A program made the translations under genes and the position numbers. The notes below the pieces were generated by a model. That model saw only the letters and a program-made list of their open reading frames with translations. It made no database searches and was not told the DNA's origin. This document shows positions 20,862 to 30,565 of a stretch of DNA of 37,951 bases, piece after piece (within the stretch, counting starts at the first letter, position 1; every line of letters begins with the position of its first letter). The stretch lies in assembly GCA_003427395.1 (NCBI GenBank), contig BFEA01000385.1, forward strand, positions 541,646 through 579,596, in the 5' to 3' direction. Source of the stretch: Chara braunii (lineage: Eukaryota > Streptophyta > Charophyceae > Charales > Characeae).

Positions 20862-22940
20862 CGTTCAGTAGGTAGAAACTCAAGTGACCTACAAAGATGG
20901 TGGTTCGTATTGTTCAACTCTTGGCCAACGCAACACTACCCGTCATAATTCTGGATCAATTCTATGTGATGTGGTCATGCATAGTGACAGGAGACGATCA
21001 TAAGTCTTATCGAAATTCGGATAAATTACAGTCCGATGATAATTAAATTTTGCTACAACTTGAACATAGAGCTAATCAATGGAAGGAACACATACATATG
21101 GTTGTGATCGAATCGTATGTCATATAAGTGCAAGAGATCGTTCTCACAAAACGTGTAAGAAATAATAATGTCATCTCGCTTTAATCTCATGTAGATGTCA
21201 TAAAATATAGGCAATGTGGTAGTGGGTTACAAAATGAGTTGTTAATAAATTCTTCAATCATGATCATCGAGGGGGCAAATATCACGATGACCTTATGGTG
21301 GAAATGACGTCAGTGTGACAAGTTGTTCATGACTAAGTTCGACTTTCATAAATATATAATGAATGGAGAAGGTGAGCATAGACAACTCACATCAAGAGCG
21401 TATGATAAGTTTATACTTCCATAAAAAAAACTACGATGACGACTTTGTATATAAGCATATTGAAGTGCGTCACATATAGACGAGTTACATAAACAGTTAC
21501 TACAGCAATAACCTCACATTCATCAACGATGTCTTTTAGCTCCGCAGAACACTCCTCAACATAGGTTTTGATAATTTCGTCTTCCAAGATAGTTAAAGAA
21601 TAGGTGAAAGGTGAACTGCACTAAAGGGAACAGGTGGAAAGGTAAGCGACGATCCGGAAGCAATATCAGGAGGCGGAGAAGGAGAAGGACGGATACGGGG
21701 CTAAGATCTAACAATAGTAGAGGTATACACTTGGGAGAGGACAATTTAATGACGAAGAATAAACAATCAAAACCAGAGAATTGAAAAACGAGTGTACAAG
21801 TCACAAACTTCTTGAGGTTGTCAAAGGGGCTCTCGTGAAGGGTTGTTTTGATGAACGTCATTTTTTTTTTGAGAAAGGGTAGGGATGAAGGACGTGGGAA
21901 TATCGCACATAATACTGGATAAAATGATAAGAGTAACTCGTCGATTTTATGAAGCTACAAACTTACCTCATAAGGAGGGATGTCAATCCATAATAATAAT
22001 GATCTTCTTATCATTTACATAAGCACCCTAATTAATGATATGGTGCCTTAAAAAAAATCACTTTGCGTTGGGCAAAACAACACTTAATAAACTTAGTGTA
22101 AAAGTCATTGCTTTGTAAGTGTTGTAGAATATTCTTGAGATGTCTAAAATACTCCTTTGAGGAACGACTGTGTATCAGAATGTCATCGAGTTACATGAGA
22201 ATGCAATCTTTGAAGATGTCCTTAAAGATGTCGTTCTCTTGGTAAACGATCAAACAACTCATTAATGTACGTCATGGGACAATTGTTTTTTACGTAGGTA
22301 GCAAATCCCGATATCCGGCAGACCAATGTTATCTGGAATTTTCAATCCGGATGAATTTTCCGGATTAATTCCGGATATGGAAAATATGGCCCTGCGCAAA
22401 AAACAAAAAATCAAAAAAATCTGAAAAAAAAGTATGTTGTTCATATGAATGATACGAATAACATTTGGCTTGAGGTCATCTTTGATATCTCAGCAGATAT
22501 GAAGATAAAAAATAAAACAGAAGAATAAAATAATATTTAGATAAAAATTTATAGAATGAATTAAGCATCCCCCCTCTAAACCCCTTTATTCCCTATCTTA
22601 CCCCCTTTGAACCCTTCAATGCCCTATCAAGCTTTTCATGAAATAGGAATGTAGTTCTACTATATTTTGCATGCGCAATATCACTTTTTTTTTTCTTTTT
22701 TTTTTTTTTGCTTTTTTTTGGCCTTTTTTTTAATCATCCGGATTTTCGGATGATCCTACCCCCCGATCATCCGGCCAGATAATCCGACCAGATTATCCGG
22801 CCAGATAACCCATGCTACTTAGTTTTTAACTATGTAATGGTTAAGATCATAATAATCGATGCAAAGTTTGAGAGTATCGTCCGCTTTGCAAACAATTGAA
22901 ACACACTTTTTAAACAACTGCAACAAACAATGGCATACAA
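20862..22940 (-). pseudogene. Decayed Ty3/gypsy retrotransposon pol
   Basis: Read on the minus strand, the pol order is preserved from high to low coordinates. Reverse transcriptase N-terminal motif: LCIDYYDLNHYIVKN at 22822-22867. Then PMTYINELFD near 22250-22278. Then the active site LDDILIHSRS at 22161-22190, where the usual Y before LDD is a stop (22191-22193), followed by RHLKNILQHLQSNDFYTKF and FAQRKV. The RNase H side: HESPFDNLKKFVTC at about 21800-21840. The integrase zinc-binding remnant: CHYA-stop-PHHIELIQNY and CRSLEFLPTER in 20862-20994, where W has become a stop. Frameshifts and stops are frequent. About 80 reverse transcriptase codons between VKN and PMTY are missing, and element C sits at that point. 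LTRs were not found. Confidence 0.85.
22294..22822 (+). mobile_element. hAT-like element C with ATCCGG-rich ends (529 bp), nested in pol
   Basis: Ends GTAGGTAGCA (22294) and TGCTACTTAG (to 22822) are imperfect inverted repeats. The flanks are TTTTTTAC (22286-22293) and TTTTTAAC (22823-22830), an 8-bp target duplication with one mismatch. Private words ATCCGG and TCCGGAT fill the left 100 bases, and ATCCGG, GATAATCCG and CCGGCCAGAT fill the right 100. The core AAAAATCTGAAAAAAAAGTA followed by TGTTG near 22418 matches A and B. It interrupts the Ty3/gypsy reverse transcriptase, so it is younger than that element. Confidence 0.8.
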
Positions 22941-22953
22941 CAGGTTTCCAGAT

Positions 22954-23170
22954 AGGCTACCAGAGTGCTAACAGACGACTTACGTGGCCGAGCAAAAAAA
23001 TAATTAAAGAGTGAACGTAAAATTATATTTTATCATTTTTCATATTGAACTTTAAATTTCACAAAGAATTTGAATGTCAAGCTAAGACAACTATCGTCTA
23101 GTTTCTTTTTCTGCACAATATAGCTTACTTTTTTTAACAAAACACTTTCCTTGTTTATTTTTACGGGCCC
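22954..23170 (+). mobile_element. Probable hAT-like element H, right end unclear
   Basis: TAGGCTACCAGAGTGC at about 22954 is a good left end of this family. Inside, TTTAAATTTCACAAAGAATT and ATGTCAAGCTAAGAC (23050-23085) align with the E and A core, and CTGCACAATATAGCTTAC follows as in the family. No matching GTAGCCTAG was found nearby. The right end may be lost or may lie near the GGGCCCAACGCCC words at 23165. It cuts off the upstream side of the pol pseudogene. Confidence 0.5.
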
Positions 23171-23875
23171 AACGCCCAAGGCAAAATACATGAATGGAAA
23201 AGTGTTGCAAGTTCGAACGGTTTCGGTCTCCAGCCTTTCACCGCAGGCAAAACTTCACCTTTATATATGGATAAATGAGCCAACAAAGAAGTGAGAAAAT
23301 CCAACATCTATTAAAAAGAAAACATATAAATCAGTTTTTTTTGGATTACTTAATTTTTTACTTTTATTTTTATATAAGGCTTTCCATTGCTCTTGCATGC
23401 TCGGGCAGCCTGGCCAACCAAGGTAACCCAGGGAGCCCGATCCATTTCCCAAGGAGGACAGTTCGAAGGTAGGAATTCATTTTTCCAAAAAGTAAGGCAG
23501 CAGTCCACTACCCCAAGAGTTTGAAATGTGCAGGCACAAAATAAGGAGAAGAAAAAATGAAAAACTTAGTCAAAATGACTTGGGAAGACGGAAGAGGAAC
23601 AAAAGGTGAAATTCATTCAACACCTAGGTTACGAAAGTGGCCTGGAACGGCCTGCCCGGCCGGACGTCCCAGCCCGAGCAGGGCGCCCGAAGTCACCCAG
23701 GGCGCCCGGGCGACTGATTTTCGAAGGTTTTTTTTTTTCGTGGATGGGGGGGGCTGGTCTTGTTTGCGCTTCTGAAGAGTTGTCCAAATCCGCTGTTTTT
23801 TCTTTGTCTTGGGTGTTTGACGTTTCGGAAGGGGGGTGGGGGGTCATGGTGCTACGCTGCGCTGTGTGTGTGGGG

Positions 23876-23884
23876 GGGGGGGGG
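23876..23884 (+). repeat. Short G-runs inside element G
   Basis: Several G-runs of 7-10 (near 23746, 23830-23842 and 23872-23884) make this stretch G-rich and possibly quadruplex-forming. Confidence 0.7.
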
Positions 23885-23929
23885 ATCTGTAGGACTGCTT
23901 GCGTAGAAGGGCCCTCTTCTTTCTTCGAC

Positions 23930-24165
23930 CCCTTCATCCCTCTCCTTTCTCCGATGTCCTCTTCATCGACGCCGTCATCTCCCGTTTTTCTCTGATGTCC
24001 TCTTCATGGACCGCGTCATCCCCCTTTCTTCTACCCCGTCCTAGACGTCCTCTTCATTGACCCCGTAAAATTTGGATGATTGGACAAAGGTCACAAGGCC
24101 TCAATTTCCGGGAATAAACTTCATCCCCCTTCTTTCTCCAATGTCCTTATCATCGACGCCTTTCA
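23930..24165 (+). repeat. ~43-bp minisatellite (CTCTTCATCGACGCCGT type)
   Basis: CCGATGTCCTCTTCATCGAC (23951) recurs as CTGATGTCCTCTTCATGGAC (about 23992) and AGACGTCCTCTTCATTGACC (about 24044). A later relative, CCAATGTCCTTATCATCGAC, lies at 24138. The units are separated by CATCCCCCTT-like tracts. A 33-base piece from its right edge is duplicated at the window end by an assembly artefact. Confidence 0.75.
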
Positions 24166-24287
24166 TCGACCCGTCGCCACGTGGCCCGCGCTCGCACATG
24201 GTCACTGTTCGGTGGTTGAAGGCTTCAAACCTCAAGGACGCCACGTGGCCCACTCGCGGATGATTAAAGTTCAAGAACGACGAAAAT

Positions 24288-24860
24288 AATAGGAGGAGGA
24301 GGACGCCATGGGAGAGAGGAGGAGGAGAGGAGGAGGAGGAGATTAGGGAAGAAAGTGGGAGGAATAGGAAGATGAGGAGAAGAAGTAAGAAAAAACGAGG
24401 ACGAGGAGGAGGACGAGGAGGTGAGGGAAGAAGAGGAAAAAAGCAGGAGGACGAGGGGGAAAAGGAGGAAGAAAGCAGGAGGAGGAGGAAGAAAAAAACA
24501 GTTGGAGGAAGAAAGTCGGAGGAGGAGAAGAGTGATGGTGTGTGACCTGGCGACGGGAGGAAGAAAAGAGGAGGAAGAGGAGGAGGAGGAGGAGGAGGAG
24601 GATGGGGAGGTGGAGGAGGACGTCAAAGAAAGGAGTTCATTCATTGCATCACAACCTCCTTTCTCTTTCCTCCTCCTCCTTCCAGCTCCTCCTCCTCCTC
24701 GCCCTCCTTGTCCTTTCTTCGTCAGGTCGCCACATCACACACCATCACCCATGAGGAGGAAGAAAGCATGCGGACGAAGGATGAGGAGGAAATGAGAACG
24801 TGGAGGAGCACGAAGGAAGAGGAGGAGGAGGGGGAGGGAGGAGAGGGGGGGGGTCACCTT
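24288..24860 (+). repeat. (GGA)n-rich purine tract
   Basis: Long imperfect GAG/GGA triplet sequence, with a pyrimidine-rich break at 24655-24720 where the strand bias flips to CTCCTCCTC. Frames of Glu/Arg on one strand and Ser/Pro on the other are low-complexity artefacts. The purine-to-pyrimidine flip could fold into a large hairpin. Confidence 0.9.
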
Positions 24861-25318
24861 CGGGCGACGACAGGCACGAGCAGGAGGCGCAGCAGCGACG
24901 AGCAGTCAAGGACAACACGCGGGGGGGTGCAACAACGACGACAACGAGGAGCACTTGCCGCGGGGGCTAGCGAGAGGGGGCGGCGGGATGCTACCTCAGC
25001 GCAGTGGTCGAATTCGAACTGTGGGGCGGAGTTCGAATTTGAGCACTGGGTGAACGAGGGCCGTTGAGCTTCGGCGATCAACAACGCAGATTTCATCGCC
25101 CCAAAAACAGGGGCCTGCTGAGCCCTGATTTTTTTTTTTTTACGCCAGGAGGTAATCTGACCCATATTCTTTGCAAAGGACCGAAAAAAAAAAAAAAGAG
25201 GCTGGGCCACTATTTTGCGCTGGGATGTCCAGCGGTTCGACCGGGTGGGGCGTCCCGGGCGGGTTCCGGGCGGCGGAGGAGGTACCCGTGCCACACGGGA
25301 CGTAGCCTAGTTCAACAC

Positions 25319-26250
25319 TTAGTTACATCCATGTGGTATATAAATTTTGGAAATAAAATTAAAATTAAAAAATCTAAAATATGAAAAAGGAGGACATAAC
25401 AAAATTTTTAAAATACATGGAGGAACAAGGAAAAGGTGGTGAAAAAGGGAAGAGCGGGATCAGAAATAAGAGAAAATTCACGTTCGGGGTATGGTGACGT
25501 TGATTTAGGTTGAGTTAGAGTGGGAAGCATTGAGGAAGACGTTAGAAAGGTGTGGGAAAAGACAGTGGGTGAGAGGGTGTGATTGTAGGAATGTAAGGGG
25601 CAAGGAAACGAGAAAAGGATCAGAGAAAGGGGAGAACAAACCAGTAGATTAATAAAAAGGAGAGTAAGAAAGAGAAGGTAGAGACTGGGTGAGAAGATCA
25701 TAGAGGAGTGTGATACCCAGTTCTTGGGGGACACGAGATGTCAAAATACCAAAATGGATCTTGGCCTTAAAAAAACCCTTGGAAAACGGAGCTCTTGATA
25801 GGGTTGAGGGCTTAGGAGCAGCTCCTACGCTGCAAGACCGCTGGTGGAACAGTTAGATCTTATCAAAAGATCAATATGTGAAAGATCAAGCCAGATCAGC
25901 AATCCACGATATGCTAAGATCTTGATCAGCCAGATCAGCAATCCACGGTTGCACCGCAGCCCCCTAGCAAGGGGGTCTTCAAAGAGTATCCAAGAGTCAC
26001 CACATGGTGGCCAGCACAAAAACAAAAGGTGGCATTCCTTCCTGTTAGTTGTATCAAATTCTATATGGACAGCAAATAATTGACAAAACAATGCAAAACG
26101 ATATGCCCTTAGACAATTATTGTTGGCCTCCTGTTATTTTTCTTGCTTTATCAAAGGGCTGACAACATACTTGCCACGCACACGTGCAGTGCGTTGCGCA
26201 GCACGCCACATACGGATTAGTGGTGCATTGCATTTTTTTTGGGCGGGGCA

Positions 26251-26284
<34 letters not shown>

Positions 26285-26479
26285 GAGAGAGGGACCAAGG
26301 GAATTGTCACCTCACACATAACGTTGTCTGTGACAGAAGCACCCGCTTTTCCGAGATCCCGCTCAAGAATATATCTGAAGTTTCTGAGTGTTATTGCGGT
26401 GTAACCTGGTTGAATCTGACCGCAATAATAACCAAAAGTTAGTAGAAAAAGTCCTTGTATAAGTATGGGCCTGGCTCTG
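25319..26479. other. Unrecognised sequence with a 39-bp short duplication
   Basis: AGCCAGATCAGCAATCCACG occurs at 25889 and 25928. Otherwise open frames are short, and none shows a domain. The G33 tract at 26251 is listed separately. Confidence 0.4.
26251..26283 (+). repeat. G33 homopolymer
   Basis: Thirty-three consecutive G residues, followed by GAGAGAGAGGG. This is a strong G-quadruplex candidate and a hard stretch for sequencing, so the exact count is doubtful. Confidence 0.95.
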
Positions 26480-26575
26480 CTACTCACCACATGCACAAAA
26501 GACAAAAATTGTGGCAGCATATCCTCCCATGTCCTAGCGGGAGATTCATTCTCATTCTGCACATGTGGTGAGTAG
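26480..26575. mobile_element. 96-bp MITE with CTACTCACCACATG ends
   Basis: CTACTCACCACATG at 26480-26493 is perfectly inverted at 26562-26575. The interior (ACAAAAGACAAAAATTGTGG, CATGTCCTAGCGG, TTCTCATTCTGCACATG) is shared with 36016-36108 and, inverted, with 36199-36285. It lies inside a copy of the local repeat that lacks it elsewhere, which supports insertion. Confidence 0.85.
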
Positions 26576-26706
26576 TGGAGCGAGGCCCTACGACAACCGA
26601 GCTTCAAGATCTGTGACTGCACAGGTCTGACAAGGTAATGATGACGACCGATGTTATTCCAAAATGAAATAGAGATTGATTGTCAGAGGAGGACAAAAGC
26701 ACCCCC

Positions 26707-26901
26707 TTTAAACCACCAGTACACCCAGGCCTGGAGGTGCCGTAATGTGCGTCGAGCTTTTCTGAACCGCCAGCGGCACACTTTCTTTCTTCTTTCTTTT
26801 TTTATTGGTGCCAACAGCCATTGTAGACCGAACCTTCAAAATTTACAAAGGCAACGAGATGCATTTTCGACAAGGTCGGGGCCATATACTGGTGGTTTAA
26901 A
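26707..26901. mobile_element. 195-bp MITE with TTTAAACCACCAGTA ends
   Basis: TTTAAACCACCAGTA (26707-26721) and TACTGGTGGTTTAAA (26887-26901) are a perfect 15-bp inverted pair. TTAA lies immediately outside ACCACCAGT on both sides. The same ends bound 3693-5598 and 35486-36724, but the interior is different. It has no coding capacity. Confidence 0.88.
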
Positions 26902-27031
26902 CCACTAAAGTTAAATATTGATAATGTAAATAATTAATACTGTATTCAAAATTGTAAATATTTCAACAATAGTAAAAAATATAAGAATATTAGGCATTAT
27001 TCTTTCTTATTGAAGTAATATTAATCAACTT

Positions 27032-27206
27032 AGTACCTTTGTCATTTCAGAAATGAGGGAAAAATCGAGTTCCTGAAGAATTCGGAGGTCGGGCCCGACG
27101 ACGGCTGCCATTGATAAATCTAATCGACGACCGTCATTTCCTTTCAGTCTCCTTCAGTCTCCTGAAAGGTCAGAATTTCGTTATTTTTCGAAACGACAAA
27201 GGTACT
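27032..27206. mobile_element. MITE with AGTACCTTTGTC ends, copy 2 (175 bp)
   Basis: AGTACCTTTGTC at 27032-27043 and GACAAAGGTACT at 27195-27206 are perfectly inverted. The interior (GGTCGGGCCCGACGACGGCT, ATTGATAAATCTAATCGACG) is the reverse complement of copy 1 at 7203-7371 with scattered changes. CAGTCTCCTT is locally duplicated. Confidence 0.88.
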
Positions 27207-27700
27207 TATGGTTTAAGGGAGCTGAAATCTCCCGGACAGACATCCCGCAATAACAGCAGTTTCGGGCGAAACGAAATAGCAGTTGTCGTGGACAGTAGTG
27301 CCTGCTTTCACGAAAGCTCCTTCAACAATGTAATGTACTTGGACACAATTGCAGCATGACCTGGATGAATCTAACCGCTATGACGTCCAACGTTTAGCGG
27401 AGAGTGTGAGCATCGACGACGCTCTTAGATCTGTGATTGAAAAACAAAATGATGACATTGAATAGTGTTCCACAATGTCACAGAGATCAATTGTCAGATG
27501 GAGACAGACACAACCTCCTTACGACTCTGTATAGGACCTGGCCGCCACCCATACTTTTAGTTCGAAATAACAACTGTTGGGAACACAAGTGGGCTATTCT
27601 TTCACAAACTCTCTTTTAGCCTCCGGAATGTTTCCGAACGCCGTCGCAGCATGACCTTCATGAATCTAACCGTAATAAGTTTTAGAGCTTAGTGAGGAAA

Positions 27701-27883
27701 GTCCTAGTGTGAGAATGCCTGGAGCTTTGAGATTTATGAACAAATAACAAAATGTCGCCGGTAGATGATGTTCCACAATGTAACAGAGATCGATTGTCAG
27801 ATGGGTCAGATGAGTCTCATCTATCGATCTATGTTATATCGTGCTTACAAATCTCAAAGCTCTGTGGATACTCACACTAGGAC
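27701..27883. repeat. Imperfect inverted repeat (long hairpin)
   Basis: GTCCTAGTGTGAG (27701) and GAGCTTTGAGATTT (27722) are answered by AAATCTCAAAGCTC (27849) and CTCACACTAGGAC (27871-27883). A second inner palindrome, ATCGATTGTCAGATG with CATCTATCGAT, lies near 27790-27830. It probably formed by inverted duplication of the local repeat. Confidence 0.8.
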
Positions 27884-28258
27884 TATCCATATCAATATCT
27901 ATATAGATATAATATAATATAACTACTACGGGAAGGATAGGGCCTTGTAATACGCTTCCCCTGGGCCCCGTAAATAGGACAAACGAAGTGCCCCATTTCG
28001 TACGTTTTGTTTTGGGGGCGGGTAGGCCCGCTCGTTTGTACGTTTTTCTTTGGGGGCGCTTGGTACAATTGGTGTTGGCGTGGCTTTATGAACAGGGTTT
28101 TTTTCACTGCGGGTTTGTTTTGTGGAAAGTGTTGTCTAACAGGTGTCGGGCCGATTCAACCAGGTAGTGTATATTTCCATGTTGTATAGGAAGATTCATT
28201 CGATTTTGCTCATCCTATCGATGGAAGTAGCATGAGGCCAGTCGAGTGGTTGGAGATT

Positions 28259-28261
<3 letters not shown>
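27884..28261. other. Unrecognised sequence
   Basis: It contains an ATATCTATATAGATATAATAT palindrome-like AT stretch near 27895 and a duplicated GTACGTTTT...TTTGGGGGCG word at about 28000 and 28037. No gene is seen. Confidence 0.4.
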
Positions 28262-28324
<63 letters not shown>

Positions 28325-28369
28325 TCTCTCTCTCTCTCCCTCTCTCTCTCTCTCTTTCTCTCTCTCTCC
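28262..28369. repeat. (CT)n microsatellite, slightly interrupted
   Basis: About 54 CT units with single-base interruptions (CC, TTT). It is followed by CGCGGTGACG; the second CT array at 29181 is also followed closely by GCGGTGACG. Confidence 0.97.
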
Positions 28370-28449
28370 GCGGTGACGTTTGCATCTGTCTGCTCCTTAG
28401 TCCAGACTCACACCAGGATTTCTTTTCTATGTATCTGTTCGCAGTTACG

Positions 28450-28660
28450 GGCATATTGACTTCTGGGACCTTTTCGGACATACTCACACTGAAGTTCGGG
28501 CAACACTCACCCTCTTGGGACTCACATTGGGACCTTTTGGGACCTTTTGGGACTTCTGGGACCTTCTGGGACTCACACTGGAGTTCGGGCAACAGTCACC
28601 CTCTAACTATCCTAACGATATACTGACACTGAGACCCTCTGGGACATACTCACATTGCGC
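28450..28660 (+). repeat. GGGACCTT-rich ~89-bp duplication
   Basis: ACTCACACTGAAGTTCGGGC at 28482 recurs at 28571 as ACTCACACTGGAGTTCGGGC. Between them the word GGGACCTTTT or GGGACCTTCT is iterated four times. The complementary word GGTCCCAA is iterated at 31910-32240. Confidence 0.8.
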
Positions 28661-29179
28661 CCCGCCTGCCGCGGCATAGCCGCAGAGCGCTTCTTACTTG
28701 TCTCTACTGAGTTCTGGAAGTCAAAGTGGTCAAATTCATCCAGGTTATATTGCAATCACATTCAGATACATTTGTGAAAGAGCTTTCACGCTTTCATGAA
28801 AGACGACACTTATGTCCCCTACAACTGCAACTTCGCGCTGCAAGTATGAGTGACAGCCTTGATATTATCATCAAGCTGAACGACCCCAGGTAATTCAGAA
28901 TAATTTCTCGATTCAAACTCACGTGCATATTTCACCAGCTTTCAGGTCTACCAACATAGAAAGGCCCAGTGGTAAGCATATCATTGAAAGCATGCTCGCA
29001 GACAATTTCACTTATCTTATTGTGTAAGCATGCTGTTGTAAGCGTGAGGAAATTCAAGACTTTCCCATCTTGTTATCAGCAGATTGGAAGCATCTAAAGG
29101 AGATTTGGGTATCTTTTTAATTGGACATGACAAAATATTCCCATGGCGTTGTTGTGCATGCATGCATTGCTGTTGTAAG

Positions 29180-29180
<1 letters not shown>
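28661..29180. other. Unrecognised sequence
   Basis: No repeat, RNA or domain was seen. Confidence 0.4.

Positions 29181-29268
<88 letters not shown>
29181..29268. repeat. (CT)44 microsatellite
   Basis: Uninterrupted CT dinucleotides. The arginine-glutamate frames on the opposite strand are artefacts. Confidence 0.98.
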
Positions 29269-29270
<2 letters not shown>

Positions 29271-29550
29271 GTAGTGCGTGTGCGGTGACGAGCAACAGTT
29301 AAAGTCGCCACTACTGGTTGTACATAGTTCCTTTGAAAGTTATGCCTACGTAGAGTGTATATTGTTCGTGGTACCCTTGAAATTAGAGCAAGGGGGTAAC
29401 TAAAGACTAAGATCTTGTTATGGGAGCAAGAAGATGATTAGTGTGATTTAAGTGTTAGTAGTTTTATTTGTTCTTAGATGCCTTGAGTTTTCTTGGACTG
29501 CAACCTGATGATATATTGCTTGCTATGCGTAACAGGCTGACCTTGACATC

Positions 29551-30287
29551 ATGGTTGAAGGAAGTGGTTTCGCTAAAATCTTGCTTTGGAGGAGTACATG
29601 CCTGACCAAAGTGTTGTTGTGCGAGTCGATATACGACTCGATGCCCCCAGACCTTCAAGCCCTGCTATTTCAAGGGAGAAATTTGTCCGCCTTCCTACGC
29701 GGCTATCATAACTTCAGTCTCGTAAAGATGTGGGACGAAAAAACGATATGGAGCACGTTGCCGTTGTTCGTCTGCGAAGAGTTGAGTGAGGAAGCGTATA
29801 CTGTTATGTTAAAATCACAGACCTGGGGTGAGATGGAGACTTCTTTGAGGTTAAAGTTCCCAGAAGGTGGAGTAGAGAGTCCACCTCGTGAAAATCCTGT
29901 GCAGCCAACTGGAGTTGCGTCAGCACAAGCAAAGTTGAGTGGAATATAAAGACAAGTGGGAATACTGGAAGGAAGTTGACGCGTCTAGAAGATGCCAGGA
30001 AGGGCAAACGAAAGGTTTTTGAGGGTGCCTCAAGTCAGTCGGCTGGTCAGGATGAAGGAGGAGCAAAGGGTGGTGACAGAGAGTCGCTCTCCTTCAGGGG
30101 AACCCCGAGAAGGCGGGCTAGTGTTAAGAGGAACGTTGAAAGTAAAAGAGCGATTGAGGTAAAAGAGGAACGTGAACCTCATAAGTTGACGAAGGCCCAA
30201 CGGAAAGCGAGGAACCTGACTCGGGGAGGTCAAGGTACCGGAAAAGGGCAGTGTTCGAGGCAAGTAGTAACCACTTTTGTGGGATAA
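29551..30287 (+). pseudogene. Gag-like retrotransposon fragment (frameshifted)
   Basis: The first frame (29551-29949, 132 codons) has the look of a retrotransposon capsid region. MPPDLQALLFQGRNLSAFLR lies at residues 31-50, followed by a Y, a W at 61, STLPLFVCEELSEEAYTVM at 68-86, and SQTWGEMETSLRLKFPE. The pattern F.G.N...FL..Y...W...L..FV is common in plant-lineage gypsy gag proteins. A second frame (29976-30287) in a different phase is strongly basic (KGKRKVFEG, RRRASVKRN, KAQRKARN), like the tail of a Gag. No zinc knuckle or protease was found. I recognise this from pattern only, and it could be another low-complexity protein. Confidence 0.45.
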
Positions 30288-30353
30288 AAGCAAGAAGGTC
30301 GCAGAAGTAAAAAAGGAGCAGGAATCTAGCATAGCTTTGCTCCCCGTGCTCGG

Positions 30354-30565
30354 AAGATCAACACATCGGGTAACGATTTGCTCACGAGTCCGATTCAGGC
30401 GTTAAACGCACGTACCCCCTATGCTACAACGAACAAGAAACGCCCTCGGTCGGGCCACCTCTGCGATTGCATACGAAAAACTTTCGTACGTGGTTCGATA
30501 GCTCGGGGAGAATACGCCCACCTAAGGGATGGTGACAATTCCCACAAGTAGAGGTAAGTTGTACC
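30354..30565. repeat. Dispersed repeat, copy 1 (partner at 36833-37055)
   Basis: TAACGATTTGC, GCGATTGCATACGAAAAA, GTACGTGGTTC and GGTAAGTTG occur in the same order and spacing as in the second copy 6.5 kb away. On the minus strand a short translated stretch is conserved (QLTSTCG, NHVR, FVCNR, PTEGVS). It may be LTR or coding sequence of a retroelement. Confidence 0.8.

Larger units (their letters stand above)
23624..25310. mobile_element. 1.69-kb element G with perfect 8-bp target duplication
   Basis: TTCAACAC directly precedes CTAGG at 23616-23623 and directly follows CCTAG at 25311-25318, an exact 8-bp duplication. The termini are CTAGGTTACG and CGTAGCCTAG, inverted with one mismatch and of the CTAGGCTACC type. 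Subterminal words are GGCGCCCGGGCG on the left and GGCGTCCCGGGCGGG on the right. The interior is not the usual core: a G-run, a pyrimidine minisatellite, and some 600 bases of GGA-rich purine strand. No transposase is recognised, so it is non-autonomous and may carry captured or expanded sequence. Confidence 0.85.
26386..27802 (+). repeat. Three diverged copies of a ~160-310-bp repeat
   Basis: Shared order: TGACCTGGATGAATCTAACC, then AGATCTGTGATTG or GAGATTTATGAACA, then a TTCCACAATG block and CAGAGATCAATTGTCAGATG. The copies begin near 26397, 27355 and 27648. The first is lengthened by the 96-bp element at 26480. The separation between copies 2 and 3 is about 293 bp. Confidence 0.75.

Noticed and set aside
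24264-25294. Overlapping Glu/Arg, Ser/Pro and Arg-rich frames of up to 146 codons
   Set aside because: Translation of GGA/CTC triplet repeats and GC-rich transposon ends in several frames; no domain.
30550-30565. Conserved GGTAAGT as a splice donor in both dispersed repeats
   Set aside because: No exon, acceptor or branch context was found; the conservation is explained by the repeat.
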